NCBI RefSeq assembly: GCF_016283395.1
Contig: NZ_JAEEMU010000044.1
Coordinates: forward strand, 1 to 64,000
Length of the DNA stretch: 64,000 bases
Source: Ruminococcus sp.
GTDB taxonomy: Bacteria > Bacillota_A > Clostridia > Oscillospirales > Ruminococcaceae
Reading direction: 5' to 3'
The notes beneath the pieces are model-generated. The model saw nothing but the letters and a program-made list of their open reading frames with translations. It did not search any database and had not been told where the DNA came from. The position numbers and the translations under genes are program-made. Every line of letters starts with the position of its first letter. Position 1 is the stretch's first letter. Shown here one piece after another: positions 1-9,568 of the stretch.

Positions 1-2
1 CT

Positions 3-2531
3 TCAGCTGCTGACCAGCAGACAAGAGGTAATATCGGCGGATACGACTACGAGATGTGGAACCAGAACGGTCAGGGACAGGCATCAATGAATCCCGGTGC
101 AGGTTCTTTCACCTGCTCATGGAGCAATATCGAAAACTTCCTTGCTCGTATGGGTAAGAATTACGACAGCCAGAAGAAGAATTATAAGGCTTTCGGCAAC
201 ATAGTTCTCACATATGATGTAGAATACACACCAAGAGGAAATTCTTATATGTGCGTTTACGGATGGACAAGAAATCCTCTCATGGAATATTACATCGTTG
301 AAGGCTGGGGCGACTGGAGACCACCCGGAAATGATGGAGAGAATAAGGGTACAGTAACTCTTAACGGCAATACATACGATATCCGCAAGTCAATGCGTTA
401 TAATCAGCCATCACTTGACGGTACAGCAACATTCCCACAGTACTGGAGCGTTCGTACTACAAGCGGTTCAGCTAATAATCAGACAAACTACATGAAGGGT
501 ACAATCGACGTATCAAAGCACTTCGAGGCTTGGGAAAAAGCAGGTCTCGATATGTCAGGTACACTTTACGAAGTATCACTTAACATCGAAGGTTACAGAT
601 CAAACGGTTCTGCTAACGTAAAGAGCGTAACTGTTACAGAAGGCGCAGGCGGCGGAAACAATCAGCAGCAGAGCAATGACTGGAACCAGAACAACAACCA
701 ACAGCAGAATAACGATTGGAATAACTGGGGACAGCAGAACCAGAATAACGACTGGAACAACTGGGGACAGCAGAACCAGAATAACGACTGGAACAACTGG
801 GGACAGCAGAACCAGAACAACGACTGGAACAACTGGGGACAGCAGAACCAGAACAATGACTGGAACAACTGGGGACAGCAGAACCAGAACAACGACTGGA
901 ACAACTGGGGACAGCAGAACCAGAATAATGACTGGAACAACTGGGGTCAGAATAATGACTGGAATAACTGGAACAATCAGAACCAGAACAACACATGGGA
1001 CTGGAACAACCAGAACAACAATCAGTGGAACGGCGTTGTAAACAATGACTGGAACAACCAGAATCAGAATAACTGGGACTGGAATAATCAGAACCAGAAT
1101 AACTGGGACTGGAATAATCAGAACCAGAATAACGACTGGAATAACCAGAATAACTGGAATCAGAACAATGATTGGAACAATAACAATCAGTGGAACCAGA
1201 ACAATGACTGGAACAACTGGGGTCAGAATAACGACTGGAATAACTGGAACAATCAGAACCAGAACAACACATGGGATTGGAACAACCAGAACAATAACCA
1301 GTGGAACGGTGTTGTAAATAACGATTGGAACAATAATAACTGGGACTGGAATAACCAGAACAACTGGAACCAGAATAACGACTGGAACAACAATAACCAG
1401 TGGAACCAGAATAATGACTGGAACAATAACAACCAGTGGAACCAGAACAATGACTGGAACAACAATAACCAGTGGAACCAGAATAACGACTGGAACAACA
1501 ATAACCAGTGGAACCAGAATAATGACTGGAACAATAACAACCAGTGGAACCAGAACAATGACTGGAACAACAATAACCAGTGGAATCAGAATAACGACTG
1601 GAATAATAACAGCCAGTGGAACCAGAACAATGACTGGAACAACAATAACCAGTGGAATCAGAATAATGACTGGAACAACAATAACCAGTGGAACCAGAAC
1701 AATGACTGGAATAACTGGAACAACCAGGGACAGCAGACCTGGGACTGGAATAACCAGAACAACAACCAGTGGAATGGTGTTGTAAACAATGACTGGAACC
1801 AGAACAACGACTGGAACAACTGGGGACAGCAGAACAATAACCAGAATCAGGGCAATAACAACAGTGCATCTACAGGCAGCTTCAACAGCAATGCTACAAT
1901 GGCAGATGACTTCAGAACAGGTTCATCACGTTACTTTATAGCTTCTGACGGCTGGACAAACGGCGATCCTTTCGACTGCGGCTGGTACAAGTCACAGACT
2001 GCTTTCAGAAACGGTGCTCTCGAGCTTACAATCGACAGAGACAACACAGGCAAGTATCACTATGCAGGTGCTGAGTACAGAACCAACGATTTCTACGGCT
2101 TCGGCTACTATGAGACATCTATGCAGGCTATGAAGAACACAGGTGTAAACTCATCATTCTTCACATACACAGGCGAGTCTGACGGTAATCCTTGGGACGA
2201 GATCGATATCGAGATCCTCGGTAAGGATACTACAAAGGTTCAGTTCAACTACTATACAAACGGACAGGGAAATCACGAGAAGATGTACGACCTCGGTTTC
2301 GACTCTTCACAGGGCTTCCATACATTCGGCTTCGACTGGCAGCGTGACCATATAACATGGTATGTTGACGGTAAGGCAGTATACACAGCTTATGATAACA
2401 TTCCTCAGACGCCTGGTAAGATCATGATGAATGCATGGCCGGGAATAGGTGTTGATGAGTGGCTTGGTCACTACGACGGAAAGACTCCTCTCACAGCACG
2501 TTATCAGTGGGCTACTTACAACAAGCAGTAA
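3..2531 (+). CDS. Bifunctional GH11 xylanase - NQW-rich linker - GH16 lichenase (5' partial)
   Basis: Secreted plant-wall enzyme whose start lies left of the window; the frame is open to the left edge ([17 protein letters not shown]). Numbering from the internal ATG at 54, a GH11 domain spans about 1-197 with nucleophile Glu78 ([16 protein letters not shown], codon 285-287) and acid/base Glu179 (NIEGYRSNG, codon 588-590). Residues 204-615 are a linker almost wholly Asn, Gln, Trp and Asp. A GH16 lichenase domain fills 616-825 with DEIDIEILG (Glu codons 2199 and 2211). Expected substrates are xylan and mixed-linkage beta-1,3-1,4-glucan. No dockerin follows the GH16 domain; one could lie upstream. 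The R. flavefaciens XynA linker (GH11-linker-GH10) has the same composition, so this seems a relative with a GH16 C-terminus. Confidence 0.93.
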   Translation, partial: SAADQQTRGNIGGYDYEMWNQNGQGQASMNPGAGSFTCSWSNIENFLARMGKNYDSQKKNYKAFGNIVLTYDVEYTPRGNSYMCVYGWTRNPLMEYYIVEGWGDWRPPGNDGENKGTVTLNGNTYDIRKSMRYNQPSLDGTATFPQYWSVRTTSGSANNQTNYMKGTIDVSKHFEAWEKAGLDMSGTLYEVSLNIEGYRSNGSANVKSVTVTEGAGGGNNQQQSNDWNQNNNQQQNNDWNNWGQQNQNNDWNNWGQQNQNNDWNNWGQQNQNNDWNNWGQQNQNNDWNNWGQQNQNNDWNNWGQQNQNNDWNNWGQNNDWNNWNNQNQNNTWDWNNQNNNQWNGVVNNDWNNQNQNNWDWNNQNQNNWDWNNQNQNNDWNNQNNWNQNNDWNNNNQWNQNNDWNNWGQNNDWNNWNNQNQNNTWDWNNQNNNQWNGVVNNDWNNNNWDWNNQNNWNQNNDWNNNNQWNQNNDWNNNNQWNQNNDWNNNNQWNQNNDWNNNNQWNQNNDWNNNNQWNQNNDWNNNNQWNQNNDWNNNSQWNQNNDWNNNNQWNQNNDWNNNNQWNQNNDWNNWNNQGQQTWDWNNQNNNQWNGVVNNDWNQNNDWNNWGQQNNNQNQGNNNSASTGSFNSNATMADDFRTGSSRYFIASDGWTNGDPFDCGWYKSQTAFRNGALELTIDRDNTGKYHYAGAEYRTNDFYGFGYYETSMQAMKNTGVNSSFFTYTGESDGNPWDEIDIEILGKDTTKVQFNYYTNGQGNHEKMYDLGFDSSQGFHTFGFDWQRDHITWYVDGKAVYTAYDNIPQTPGKIMMNAWPGIGVDEWLGHYDGKTPLTARYQWATYNKQ
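660..1860 (+). repeat. In-frame tandem repeats of the Asn/Gln/Trp linker
   Basis: Two 36-bp (12-residue) repeat families lie inside the xylanase/lichenase gene. About six copies of [12 protein letters not shown] occur around 711-950 and about nine copies of [12 protein letters not shown] around 1376-1700. A longer block ending in [11 protein letters not shown] recurs three times (near 1020, 1300 and 1770). Copies differ mostly at synonymous third positions (aac/aat, gac/gat), which points to expansion by slippage or recombination followed by selection on the protein. All other frames here are shadows. Confidence 0.9.
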
Positions 2532-2570
2532 TAGCTTATAAATGCCAAATAGGTGTTTGCCTATAAAAAA

Positions 2571-2602
2571 GACCGCGTTTCTTAATAGAAGCGCGGTTTT
2601 TG
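2571..2602 (+). terminator. Rho-independent terminator of the xylanase/lichenase gene
   Basis: The arms accgcgtttc (2572-2581) and gaagcgcggt (2588-2597) pair with one wobble and are followed by a T run. Confidence 0.85.
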
Positions 2603-2644
2603 TTGTGTCAAGTAATTTGTTAAGTGAGACAATTTAAGCAGGTC

Positions 2645-3121
2645 TTAAATTGCCCTTTCAAGATAAAAGCTGTTTTCGCTTTCACTTGCAAAAGTAAAAC
2701 CATGTTTTTTATAGAATCTCTGAGCATTTGTGTTATACTTTAATACTTCAAGTCTCAAAGTTTTCATATCATTTTCTTTTGCAGTAAGTATAGCCTTATT
2801 CAATAATTTGCTGCCGTATCCTTCGTTTCTGTACTGAGGTCCGACTGCGATAAATGAGATAAATGCTGTCTGAGTCGTATGGTCATTTGCATAAAGTGAA
2901 AAGAAACCGATATGCTTCGTATTTGTCTGTAAGCGGTATACGATGCCGTTAGCGGCTATCTTTTCGGAAACGGAATCCACATATTCCTCTTCGCCCTGAA
3001 GCGGCGGAAGTCCGTCATTGAACTCCAGTAATGTTCTTTTGATCCTGTTATGATCCTTGATACGGATAAAAGAAATGTCGTTTGGGGATGGTTTGCCCTT
3101 AAATTGAATGTTGTTTTTCAT
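2645..3121 (-). CDS. GNAT-family N-acetyltransferase
   Basis: A 158-residue single-domain GNAT protein. The acetyl-CoA site is visible as VGPQYRNEGYGSKLLNKAI (about 90-108; Q/RxxGxG/A type), followed by the typical strand LRLEVLKYNTNAQRFYKKHGF. The start ATG has AAGGAG about 7 nt upstream. The substrate cannot be read from sequence; relatives acetylate small amines, antibiotics or protein N-termini. It lies downstream of, and on the same strand as, the lipoprotein gene at 3378-4637, with a hairpin between them, so it may be expressed alone. Confidence 0.85.
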   Translation of the reverse strand: MKNNIQFKGKPSPNDISFIRIKDHNRIKRTLLEFNDGLPPLQGEEEYVDSVSEKIAANGIVYRLQTNTKHIGFFSLYANDHTTQTAFISFIAVGPQYRNEGYGSKLLNKAILTAKENDMKTLRLEVLKYNTNAQRFYKKHGFTFASESENSFYLERAI

Positions 3122-3307
3122 AGTTTTCTCCTTGTATGGTGTGATGTATTTTATGATAGAAAGCTTATTATCCTTTAAATATCAGTTGAAAAAATGACAG
3201 TTCAAAGGAAAGCTTTTTATATGTATGTTACTAAAAATGTAAAATAGATCGTAGTGTAAATTTGGAAAGTATTATTTGAAAAATGACATTCTTTTTATAT
3301 GGATTTG

Positions 3308-3338
3308 AAAGCCATGGATATTACATTACTATGGCTTT
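3308..3338 (-). terminator. Possible weak terminator after the 3378-4637 lipoprotein gene
   Basis: The 8-bp arms aaagccat and atggcttt enclose a 15-nt loop. On the minus strand no long T run follows, so termination is uncertain. Apart from this hairpin, 3122-3377 shows nothing recognisable. Confidence 0.4.
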
Positions 3339-3377
3339 ATTCTGCATATCCCTTAAATTTTATCCCCCTTTAAAGTA

Positions 3378-4637
3378 TTATTTCTTTTCGGCTTCTTTGT
3401 ATTTGCCCCCTGCAAGTTCCTTTATGGTCTCTTCTGTGATGTCGTTATCCTGACCGAGAACATAGTACTTGCCTGATGTACGCTCCTTGACGGTCTTTTC
3501 GTAGTTATCCTTATCAGTCTTTTCACCGTTGAGGTAATATACCAGCTCTACGTTTTCATCGTTTTTCTTGCTGTTTTCATTGTTGCCGTAGGTAAATGCC
3601 TCTTCAAACTTGAAAACATTGGAGAATGTGTAAACGCTTCCTGATGTATAGCTCGGACCGTCAAACTTGGTGGATACCTCGCCGTTTTCGTCATTGAAAA
3701 GCACAGTACCGTCAGCACCGAAAGTACCTACAGGTACAGGGCAGCCGTTCCATGCATAGATATCAACGTATGGTGCATAATGATATCCGCCTGATACGAA
3801 AAGCTCGGGAACACCGTCACCTGTTATATCCATAAGTGAGAAGTGGTTATCATCGTTTTCCTTCTTATATTTAAGGTAGTCGTTGAGTATAGCACAGTAG
3901 GCTTCCTTCCAGTCCTTAGCCTGTCCGAGAGCTGCATTGATGATATCATCATCGAAGCTGTGATCCATACCCACAGACTTTATAACGCCGTTGATGAAGT
4001 GGTTATACTCTTCTGTATACTCGTCCTCTGTAACTTCCTTGCCGTTTACCATAGCGGTATTATCTGTGAGCTGATATGTGTATACGTTAGGGAGCTTTTC
4101 ATTCTTGAGACGGTATAGCTGGACAGTCTGGATATGCTCAGCGTCGTTGTATCTGTATGTAACAAGGAGACTTCTGTTCATTACGTAGCAGAGGTCTGCG
4201 CAGTTTTCAATCTTTTCAAATTCTGTGTAGTCGGTATCATTCAGGGATTTGAGAAGATAAGTCTTGTTGCCCATTGGACCGTATGAAATGATGAGCTCGG
4301 GAATCTGGTCATCGTTTACGTCATAAACAGTGAAGCGGGCTGTATCATCATAATCAGAGGATTTCTTGAATTCCTCCAGCTCCTGACGGTAGAGCTTGTC
4401 CCAACTTACGTCTTCCATTTCTGTTACGTCTATAGATTCGCCTTCAACAGGATCCTCATAGGAAGTATCTATATGCATATCGTCAAATTCTGTGGTGGGT
4501 TCGGAAGTATCACTGCTTGATGCAGCAGTGGTAGGATTTGTATTTGAAGCTGTATTGCCGCCGCTATCCTTTTCGTTTTTTGAACTGCATCCGCAAAGAA
4601 GTGCAGCTGCAAATAAAAGAGCTGTTAGCTTTTTCAT
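3378..4637 (-). CDS. Surface lipoprotein of unknown function with two FG-GAP/VCBS-like calcium loops
   Basis: A 419-residue predicted lipoprotein. The signal peptide ends in LLCGC (lipid Cys16) and is followed by a Ser/Thr/Asn-rich tether. Two similar segments, YDVNDDQIPELIISYG (about 104-119) and MDITGDGVPELFVSGG, match the D-x-[NT]-x-D-x-x-P-E-L signature of FG-GAP/VCBS-type loops seen in many Ruminococcus lipoproteins. I do not recognise an enzymatic domain. The start is supported by GGAGG 8 nt before the ATG and by an upstream promoter at 4706-4734. Its function is unknown; attachment to the outer face of the membrane is the only firm inference. Confidence 0.8.
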   Translation of the reverse strand: MKKLTALLFAAALLCGCSSKNEKDSGGNTASNTNPTTAASSSDTSEPTTEFDDMHIDTSYEDPVEGESIDVTEMEDVSWDKLYRQELEEFKKSSDYDDTARFTVYDVNDDQIPELIISYGPMGNKTYLLKSLNDTDYTEFEKIENCADLCYVMNRSLLVTYRYNDAEHIQTVQLYRLKNEKLPNVYTYQLTDNTAMVNGKEVTEDEYTEEYNHFINGVIKSVGMDHSFDDDIINAALGQAKDWKEAYCAILNDYLKYKKENDDNHFSLMDITGDGVPELFVSGGYHYAPYVDIYAWNGCPVPVGTFGADGTVLFNDENGEVSTKFDGPSYTSGSVYTFSNVFKFEEAFTYGNNENSKKNDENVELVYYLNGEKTDKDNYEKTVKERTSGKYYVLGQDNDITEETIKELAGGKYKEAEKK

Positions 4638-4705
4638 ATTTTGACCTCCATATTTTTATTATCTGTCAAAGCTGTTCAGATAAAATATAATGAGTGTTTA
4701 CATCT

Positions 4706-4734
4706 ATTATATCACATAATTGTTATTCTGTCAT
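4706..4734 (-). promoter_or_regulatory. Promoter of the 3378-4637 lipoprotein gene
   Basis: On the minus strand, ATGACA (4734-4729), a 17-bp spacer and TATAAT (4711-4706), about 70 bp before the ATG. Confidence 0.55.
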
Positions 4735-4823
4735 CTCTCTTATTGCTATTTTGGCAGACTAAGATGAAATACGTGTGAAAACTGTCTGAAAAAATGATAA
4801 TATCATACACACCGCTGCAAATG

Positions 4824-4852
4824 TTGTTTTTACAGTTATATTATGGTATAAT
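4824..4852 (+). promoter_or_regulatory. Candidate promoter of the ABC/two-component operon
   Basis: TTGTTT, a 17-bp spacer and TATAAT, about 100 bp before the permease ATG. The weak -35 could fit activator dependence. A second TATAAT at 4909-4914 lacks a good -35. Confidence 0.45.
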
Positions 4853-4955
4853 CATATGGTGAGAAATTTTTTTAATATTTAAAGACTTTTTAAACTTCTT
4901 TATGATATTATAATAACAGTAAAAAACAAATAACAACAGCGGAGGATAGTAGAAA

Positions 4956-7382
4956 ATGTTCTTTAAGATGCTGAAAAAAGACCTTAAATGCAAAAAAGGT
5001 CTGAATGTGATACTGTTTATTTTCATAACTGTTGCATCAGTGCTGGTGTTTGCAGGCTCTGTGGAGATATTCTCTTATCTGACAGGTGAAAAGAGAATGG
5101 CGGAAATGTGCAATACCTGTTCTTTGGAAATGATGGTGCCTGCCAAAACTGCTGCCAGCGATGAAAAGATCAGGCAGATCGAGAGTATCCTTGACGGATA
5201 CAAAGATGTGGAGAAGTATCATTCCTGTGATATGACGAAGATAGATATGCTCAGGATAGGTTTTCCCCGTATCGAGGAGGACGAGACCAACAATTTTTTC
5301 AAGTGGCGGGCATATTTTATGAAGCTGCCGCGTGAATTTGATCTCCTGTACGATATATATGATGAACCGTTTTATCTTAAAAGCGGCACTATAGCCTGTC
5401 CTGTGGATTTCAGCACAAGCATAGGACTGCGAGTGGGCGATAAGGTGAAGTTCACAACATCTATGGGAGATGTATATGAGCTTGAGGTAGCCTGTTTCTT
5501 CAAGGAAAGCGGCTTCCCGGGCAGAAGGCGTATAATCGTTGCAGATGAGGATTATGATATACTTACCAAGGATGAAGTAATAAAAATTAAGGATTATGGT
5601 CTGTATATGAAGGATTGTAATTCCGTTAAAATGGATGACTTGCATAATACACTGAAAGCAGAAGATCTGATCTGTCCTATGTATATGAAATATGATAATA
5701 CGGACGATGATGTTATCATGCAGGCAATTGTATCGGTATTTGTAGTGATAATCAGTGTTTTCCTTATCGCTATCATATTTATGACTATCAGATTTACTAT
5801 GATAGCCGACTTGAAGAGCGAGGAAAAGGAAATAGGCATGATGAAGGCTCTTGGTGTCGATTCCTTCAGCTTCAGGTGGCTGTTTGCTGCGAAATACATA
5901 GCTTTTGCCATTATAGGCGGTGCAATAGGCATAGCCGCAGGCATACCGCTTTCGGGATATGTTGTCAATCTCTTCAATGCAAATGTAATACTGCCTCAGA
6001 GGTATGAGACAGTTATTATCGGTATTGTCGCAGTACTGGCTATCATAGCCATGATGATAGGCTTCTCGCTCATGGTCATGCGCAGGATAAACAAGATATC
6101 GGTAATAGACTCGATACACGGTGAGAACCGCGGTGAGCGTTTCGGCAAGGGATTTCCGCTGTTCCTGCACAAGAGAAAGAAGATGTCAGTGCCGTTTTTC
6201 CTTGCATTAACGGATATACTCGGACGCTTCAAGAGGTACATTTTCCTGATAATCGCTTATACTCTCGGTGCGGCTATAATACTGCTCTGCTACAATGTGC
6301 GCAACAGTATCATTTCGAGGGAATATATGAAGCTGTTCATGTATCATACTATCGACTTTGATGTGCGTATAAGGGGAGAGTTCAGAGAAGAAATGGATAA
6401 ACGCTCCGAGGCTGAGGGCAAGAATTATGATGTGCTTTTAAACGAAATGTTCAAGGAAAACGGATTCCCTGCATATATTGATACCCTTAATTATTCGTGG
6501 GGCACTCTTCTTGACAGCAAAGGCAATAAAAAAGAGAATTTCGACGTATTATGGGGCGACGGAGAGATTGAGAAGCTCAGATACCGTGATGGCGGAAAGA
6601 TGCCTCAGTTGGAAAATGAAGCGGCTATGAGCTATTTTACTGCAAAGAAACTTGGCATGAAGCTCGGCGATGTTATTGATATGAGCATACATGAAGAAAG
6701 CGAGGACGGTATCAACAGCGAAGATGTAAAAAGACAGCTTGTTATCACTGCTTTCTTTGACTATAGTGAGGCAGGGGATCCTGCTATTATTATGGGTAAG
6801 GATTACCGAAAGGGAGAAAAAATATACTCCAAGAACTGGATCGGTTATGTTATTGATACTCCCGAAAGCCAGAAGGCAGGTATTGTAAAGCAGATGAAGA
6901 AATTCTTCGGCAATGAGACCATAAGAACATGGCAGGAAAGCTTGAAGGAAGATATGATGGCGGATTACGACAGGCTCTTTGCTCTGCTTGAATATGTACT
7001 TGGCGGTGCGGTCATCTTTGTTCTTATACTTATAACGTATCTTTATTCTACGGTATTCGTTACGGAGGAGACTCCCGAGATAGCTCTGCTGAAAAGCTCG
7101 GGATTTACCGACGGTGCAATAAAAAAATGGCATCTTCTGAGAATGGCAGTTCTTGTCGTATTCTCTGTGGTGCTGGCAGAGGTTTTGTTCAGGACTCTCG
7201 GTCAGCTGCTTATGACAAAATTCATGGCGAGCTATGAGATGACAGGAGTCAACTTCCTGTTTGAGATACCTGTAAGCTTCATTATCATACCGCTCATAAT
7301 TCTCGGTGTGGTACTTCTGACAGTAGCTTTAACACTTAAAAGCATACGCAATATCGGCATATGGAAAATATCAGAGGAATAA
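4956..7382 (+). CDS. FtsX-family ABC transporter permease
   Basis: An 808-residue membrane protein with the two-FtsX-domain layout of BceB/YknZ-like exporters. There is an N-terminal TM (about 13-35), a roughly 220-residue extracellular domain, three TMs (about 257-370), a cytoplasmic link with a further TM near 427-447, a second extracellular domain, and three C-terminal TMs (about 665-690, 710-732, 760-790). The motif EIGMMKALG in the first FtsX domain and EIALLKSSG in the second mark the ATPase-coupling helices. The ATG follows GGAGG. The ATPase gene starts 11 bp after its stop. In this family such permeases expel or detoxify peptides or move lipoproteins; the substrate here is unknown. 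Confidence 0.88.
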   Translation: MFFKMLKKDLKCKKGLNVILFIFITVASVLVFAGSVEIFSYLTGEKRMAEMCNTCSLEMMVPAKTAASDEKIRQIESILDGYKDVEKYHSCDMTKIDMLRIGFPRIEEDETNNFFKWRAYFMKLPREFDLLYDIYDEPFYLKSGTIACPVDFSTSIGLRVGDKVKFTTSMGDVYELEVACFFKESGFPGRRRIIVADEDYDILTKDEVIKIKDYGLYMKDCNSVKMDDLHNTLKAEDLICPMYMKYDNTDDDVIMQAIVSVFVVIISVFLIAIIFMTIRFTMIADLKSEEKEIGMMKALGVDSFSFRWLFAAKYIAFAIIGGAIGIAAGIPLSGYVVNLFNANVILPQRYETVIIGIVAVLAIIAMMIGFSLMVMRRINKISVIDSIHGENRGERFGKGFPLFLHKRKKMSVPFFLALTDILGRFKRYIFLIIAYTLGAAIILLCYNVRNSIISREYMKLFMYHTIDFDVRIRGEFREEMDKRSEAEGKNYDVLLNEMFKENGFPAYIDTLNYSWGTLLDSKGNKKENFDVLWGDGEIEKLRYRDGGKMPQLENEAAMSYFTAKKLGMKLGDVIDMSIHEESEDGINSEDVKRQLVITAFFDYSEAGDPAIIMGKDYRKGEKIYSKNWIGYVIDTPESQKAGIVKQMKKFFGNETIRTWQESLKEDMMADYDRLFALLEYVLGGAVIFVLILITYLYSTVFVTEETPEIALLKSSGFTDGAIKKWHLLRMAVLVVFSVVLAEVLFRTLGQLLMTKFMASYEMTGVNFLFEIPVSFIIIPLIILGVVLLTVALTLKSIRNIGIWKISEE

Positions 7383-7393
7383 GGGAGAGCATT

Positions 7394-8152
7394 ATGGAAA
7401 AGGTTTTATCCGTAAAGGAACTTTGCAAGACTTATATAATAAAGGAATACAGCAACAATGTACTTAGAAATGTCAGCTTTGACCTCAATAAAGGTGATTT
7501 CGTATCTATTATGGGACCAAGCGGCAGCGGCAAATCCACGCTGCTGTACACAGTCAGCGGCATGGACGCAATGACATCGGGATCTGTGGACTTCGGCGGA
7601 AAGGATCTCGGCTCAATGGGCAGAAAGGAACTCTCAAAGCTGAGACTTAATGAAATGGGATTTATCTTTCAGCAGATGTACATGATGAAGAAGCTCTGCG
7701 TTTTCGATAATATCGTGCTTCCTGCGTATCAGGCAGGAACTCCCCGCGATGAGGCTAATAAAAAAGCTGAGGAGCTCATGCGCAGACTTGGTATAATCGA
7801 GATAGCCGAGCATGAGGTGAACGAAGTGTCTGGCGGACAGCTACAGAGAGCCTGCCTGTGCAGAGCACTTATCAATTCGCCTAAGATGATATTTGCCGAT
7901 GAGCCTACAGGTGCACTGAACTCAAAGGCTGCCGCAGACGTTATGAAGGAGATATCAGCTGCAAACCGTGAGGGTACTACTATAATGATGGTAACTCACA
8001 GCGTAAGAGTAGCAGCCATGAGCGACAAGGTGCTCTACCTTATCGACGGCGATATACAGGGAGAAATGGATCTCGGCAAGCTTGTAGATGAAGAGGAGCT
8101 CCCCACAAGAGAGCGCAAGCTGAAAAACTGGCTCATGGAGCAGGGCTGGTAA
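7394..8152 (+). CDS. ABC transporter ATP-binding protein (MacB/LolD/BceA type)
   Basis: The 252-residue ATPase partner of the upstream permease. Walker A (GPSGSGKST), Q-loop (FIFQQMYMMKKL), signature (VSGGQLQRA), Walker B (MIFADEPTG) and the switch His (VTHS) are all present. An earlier in-frame ATG at 7361 overlaps the permease, but the ATG at 7394 has an AAGGGAGAG ribosome site 3-10 nt upstream and starts the conserved fold (MEKVLSVKELCKTY), so it is preferred. Confidence 0.9.
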   Translation: MEKVLSVKELCKTYIIKEYSNNVLRNVSFDLNKGDFVSIMGPSGSGKSTLLYTVSGMDAMTSGSVDFGGKDLGSMGRKELSKLRLNEMGFIFQQMYMMKKLCVFDNIVLPAYQAGTPRDEANKKAEELMRRLGIIEIAEHEVNEVSGGQLQRACLCRALINSPKMIFADEPTGALNSKAAADVMKEISAANREGTTIMMVTHSVRVAAMSDKVLYLIDGDIQGEMDLGKLVDEEELPTRERKLKNWLMEQGW

Positions 8153-8162
8153 GGGGGATAAT

Positions 8163-9557
8163 ATGAGAAGCAGAAAGATCACGGCTGTCTGCGCTGTACT
8201 CTTATCGGCGATGATGCTGAGCGGCTGCGGACGAGTTACTTATGATGATTTTGATATTCCCGAAAGCGGCGAAAGCAGCCTTGTGCCTGTTGAAAACGTC
8301 TTTTCCGAAAAGCACTATGAAGGTATAGCTCCTACAAAAGAGGAAACAAAGGAGGTTTATGAGTCGGCTGACGGACTGTGCAGGATAGAGCAAAAAGACA
8401 GTTATTATGACGTTACTCTTGACTATGAAAAGGGAAGCTATAAGGACGTAGGAGCTGCCTACGCGGATGCTATACTCCTTGCGCGTCCTGATTATGCGGA
8501 GTATCTGGAGCAGTATCTTTATGAGAATATAAATGCAGTTGCAAATGATTCAAATGAGGAATATGAAGAGATAGAAAAGCGCACAACAGCTATCTACATG
8601 GCTCTTGATGAAGATTACAGGCAGGAGCTTGACGGCTTTGCAGAAAGATTGAGCAGTGATGATGAAAAATTTGAAAAGAATGGCAAGCTATGTCTGGGTG
8701 AAGTAATTTTAATGGAGCTTATCCCTGATGTGCTGCGAGGTACGGCTTGCAGTGCGCTCTCTGCAAACGGCAGTACAACAGCTTCGGGTGAGCGTATTAC
8801 CTGCCGTGTGCTTGAATGGCAGCTTGGAAGCGAAAATCAGCTCTGTCAGGCACACACTCTTGTACACTATAAAAACGGTAAAAAGAGCTTTACTGCTGTT
8901 ACTTATATGGGATTTTTCCCAATACTTACCGCTGTTAATAAAGAAGGCGTGTTCCTCGGTGAGCTTGATGTGGGAAGCGACGGGGCAGACTATACCTGTG
9001 AGAATAAGACAAGCTACACCTATGCTATGAGATATGCACTTGAAAATATGGGCAGCGCAAGAGAGTGCGCAGAGTATTTGGCGGAGAATTCAAAGAGCTA
9101 TCCTTACTGTGTGAATATTCTTGCTACGGATAAAAAAGATGCTTTTATCGCAGAGCTCGTGGTTACTGATGAGGAAGGCGAGGGAGAGACTGTTTTACGT
9201 GAGGGCGATACAAAGCTCAACGAAACAGTAAAATGGAGCGATCCGAACTATCTTTGTGCGGTCAATTCCTTTGCTGCTGAGGGAAATAACGATTTTATAA
9301 CTTACAATGAGGGCAATTTAATAAGGTGGAAGAGGTATGAACAGCTTTTCTGCGGACAAAAGGATATTACGCTGGATCATTTCAAGGAGCTTATGACCTG
9401 TGAAAAACTCAATAAAGATCTGGTGAATATCCGCAGTGACAGTGTGGTGCATATGGTGATCGCTGACTATGCAACAAATACGCTTCAGGCGATACTTACG
9501 GGAAAAGACGGCGTTGCCGAAGAACCTGAATTCATTGACCTTGGAAGCTGGGAATAA
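8163..9557 (+). CDS. Lipoprotein with a C45/AAT-like Ntn-hydrolase domain
   Basis: A 464-residue predicted lipoprotein (lipobox LSGC, Cys22). After a linker and a roughly 120-residue helical part, residues from about 193 resemble the acyl-CoA:6-aminopenicillanate acyltransferase/C45 and choloylglycine-hydrolase superfamily. GTACSALSANGSTTASGERI-x-CRVLEW fits the pattern Cys (nucleophile, here Cys196), a short hairpin, then the [GR]xLDW element, with later segments ITAVNKEGVFLGELDVG and YALENMGSARECAEYL also typical. Such enzymes cleave amide bonds after exposing an N-terminal Cys. Its place between ABC genes and the two-component genes suggests it acts on the same extracellular ligand. The fold assignment is from pattern reading only. 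Confidence 0.6.
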   Translation: MRSRKITAVCAVLLSAMMLSGCGRVTYDDFDIPESGESSLVPVENVFSEKHYEGIAPTKEETKEVYESADGLCRIEQKDSYYDVTLDYEKGSYKDVGAAYADAILLARPDYAEYLEQYLYENINAVANDSNEEYEEIEKRTTAIYMALDEDYRQELDGFAERLSSDDEKFEKNGKLCLGEVILMELIPDVLRGTACSALSANGSTTASGERITCRVLEWQLGSENQLCQAHTLVHYKNGKKSFTAVTYMGFFPILTAVNKEGVFLGELDVGSDGADYTCENKTSYTYAMRYALENMGSARECAEYLAENSKSYPYCVNILATDKKDAFIAELVVTDEEGEGETVLREGDTKLNETVKWSDPNYLCAVNSFAAEGNNDFITYNEGNLIRWKRYEQLFCGQKDITLDHFKELMTCEKLNKDLVNIRSDSVVHMVIADYATNTLQAILTGKDGVAEEPEFIDLGSWE

Positions 9558-9568
9558 AGGAGTATAAG

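Larger units (their letters stand above)
4638..4955. other. Divergent intergenic region
   Basis: A 318-bp gene-free stretch. It holds a minus-strand promoter for the lipoprotein, a plus-strand promoter candidate for the ABC operon, and a small perfect palindrome (atgata-a-tatcat, 4794-4806) just upstream of the latter. Confidence 0.6.

Noticed and set aside
660..1860. CRISPR-like regular repeats
   Set aside because: The repeats are contiguous, in frame and coding, with no unique spacers.
634..1869. Long minus-strand and alternate plus-strand open frames across the xylanase linker
   Set aside because: They are shadows of the 36-bp repeats; their products are low-complexity Cys/Ser/Tyr or Thr/Arg runs without ribosome sites, while the GH11-GH16 frame continues through.
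5037..6170. 377-codon minus-strand frame inside the FtsX permease gene
   Set aside because: No ribosome site or family features; the composition fits an antisense shadow of a long coding frame.
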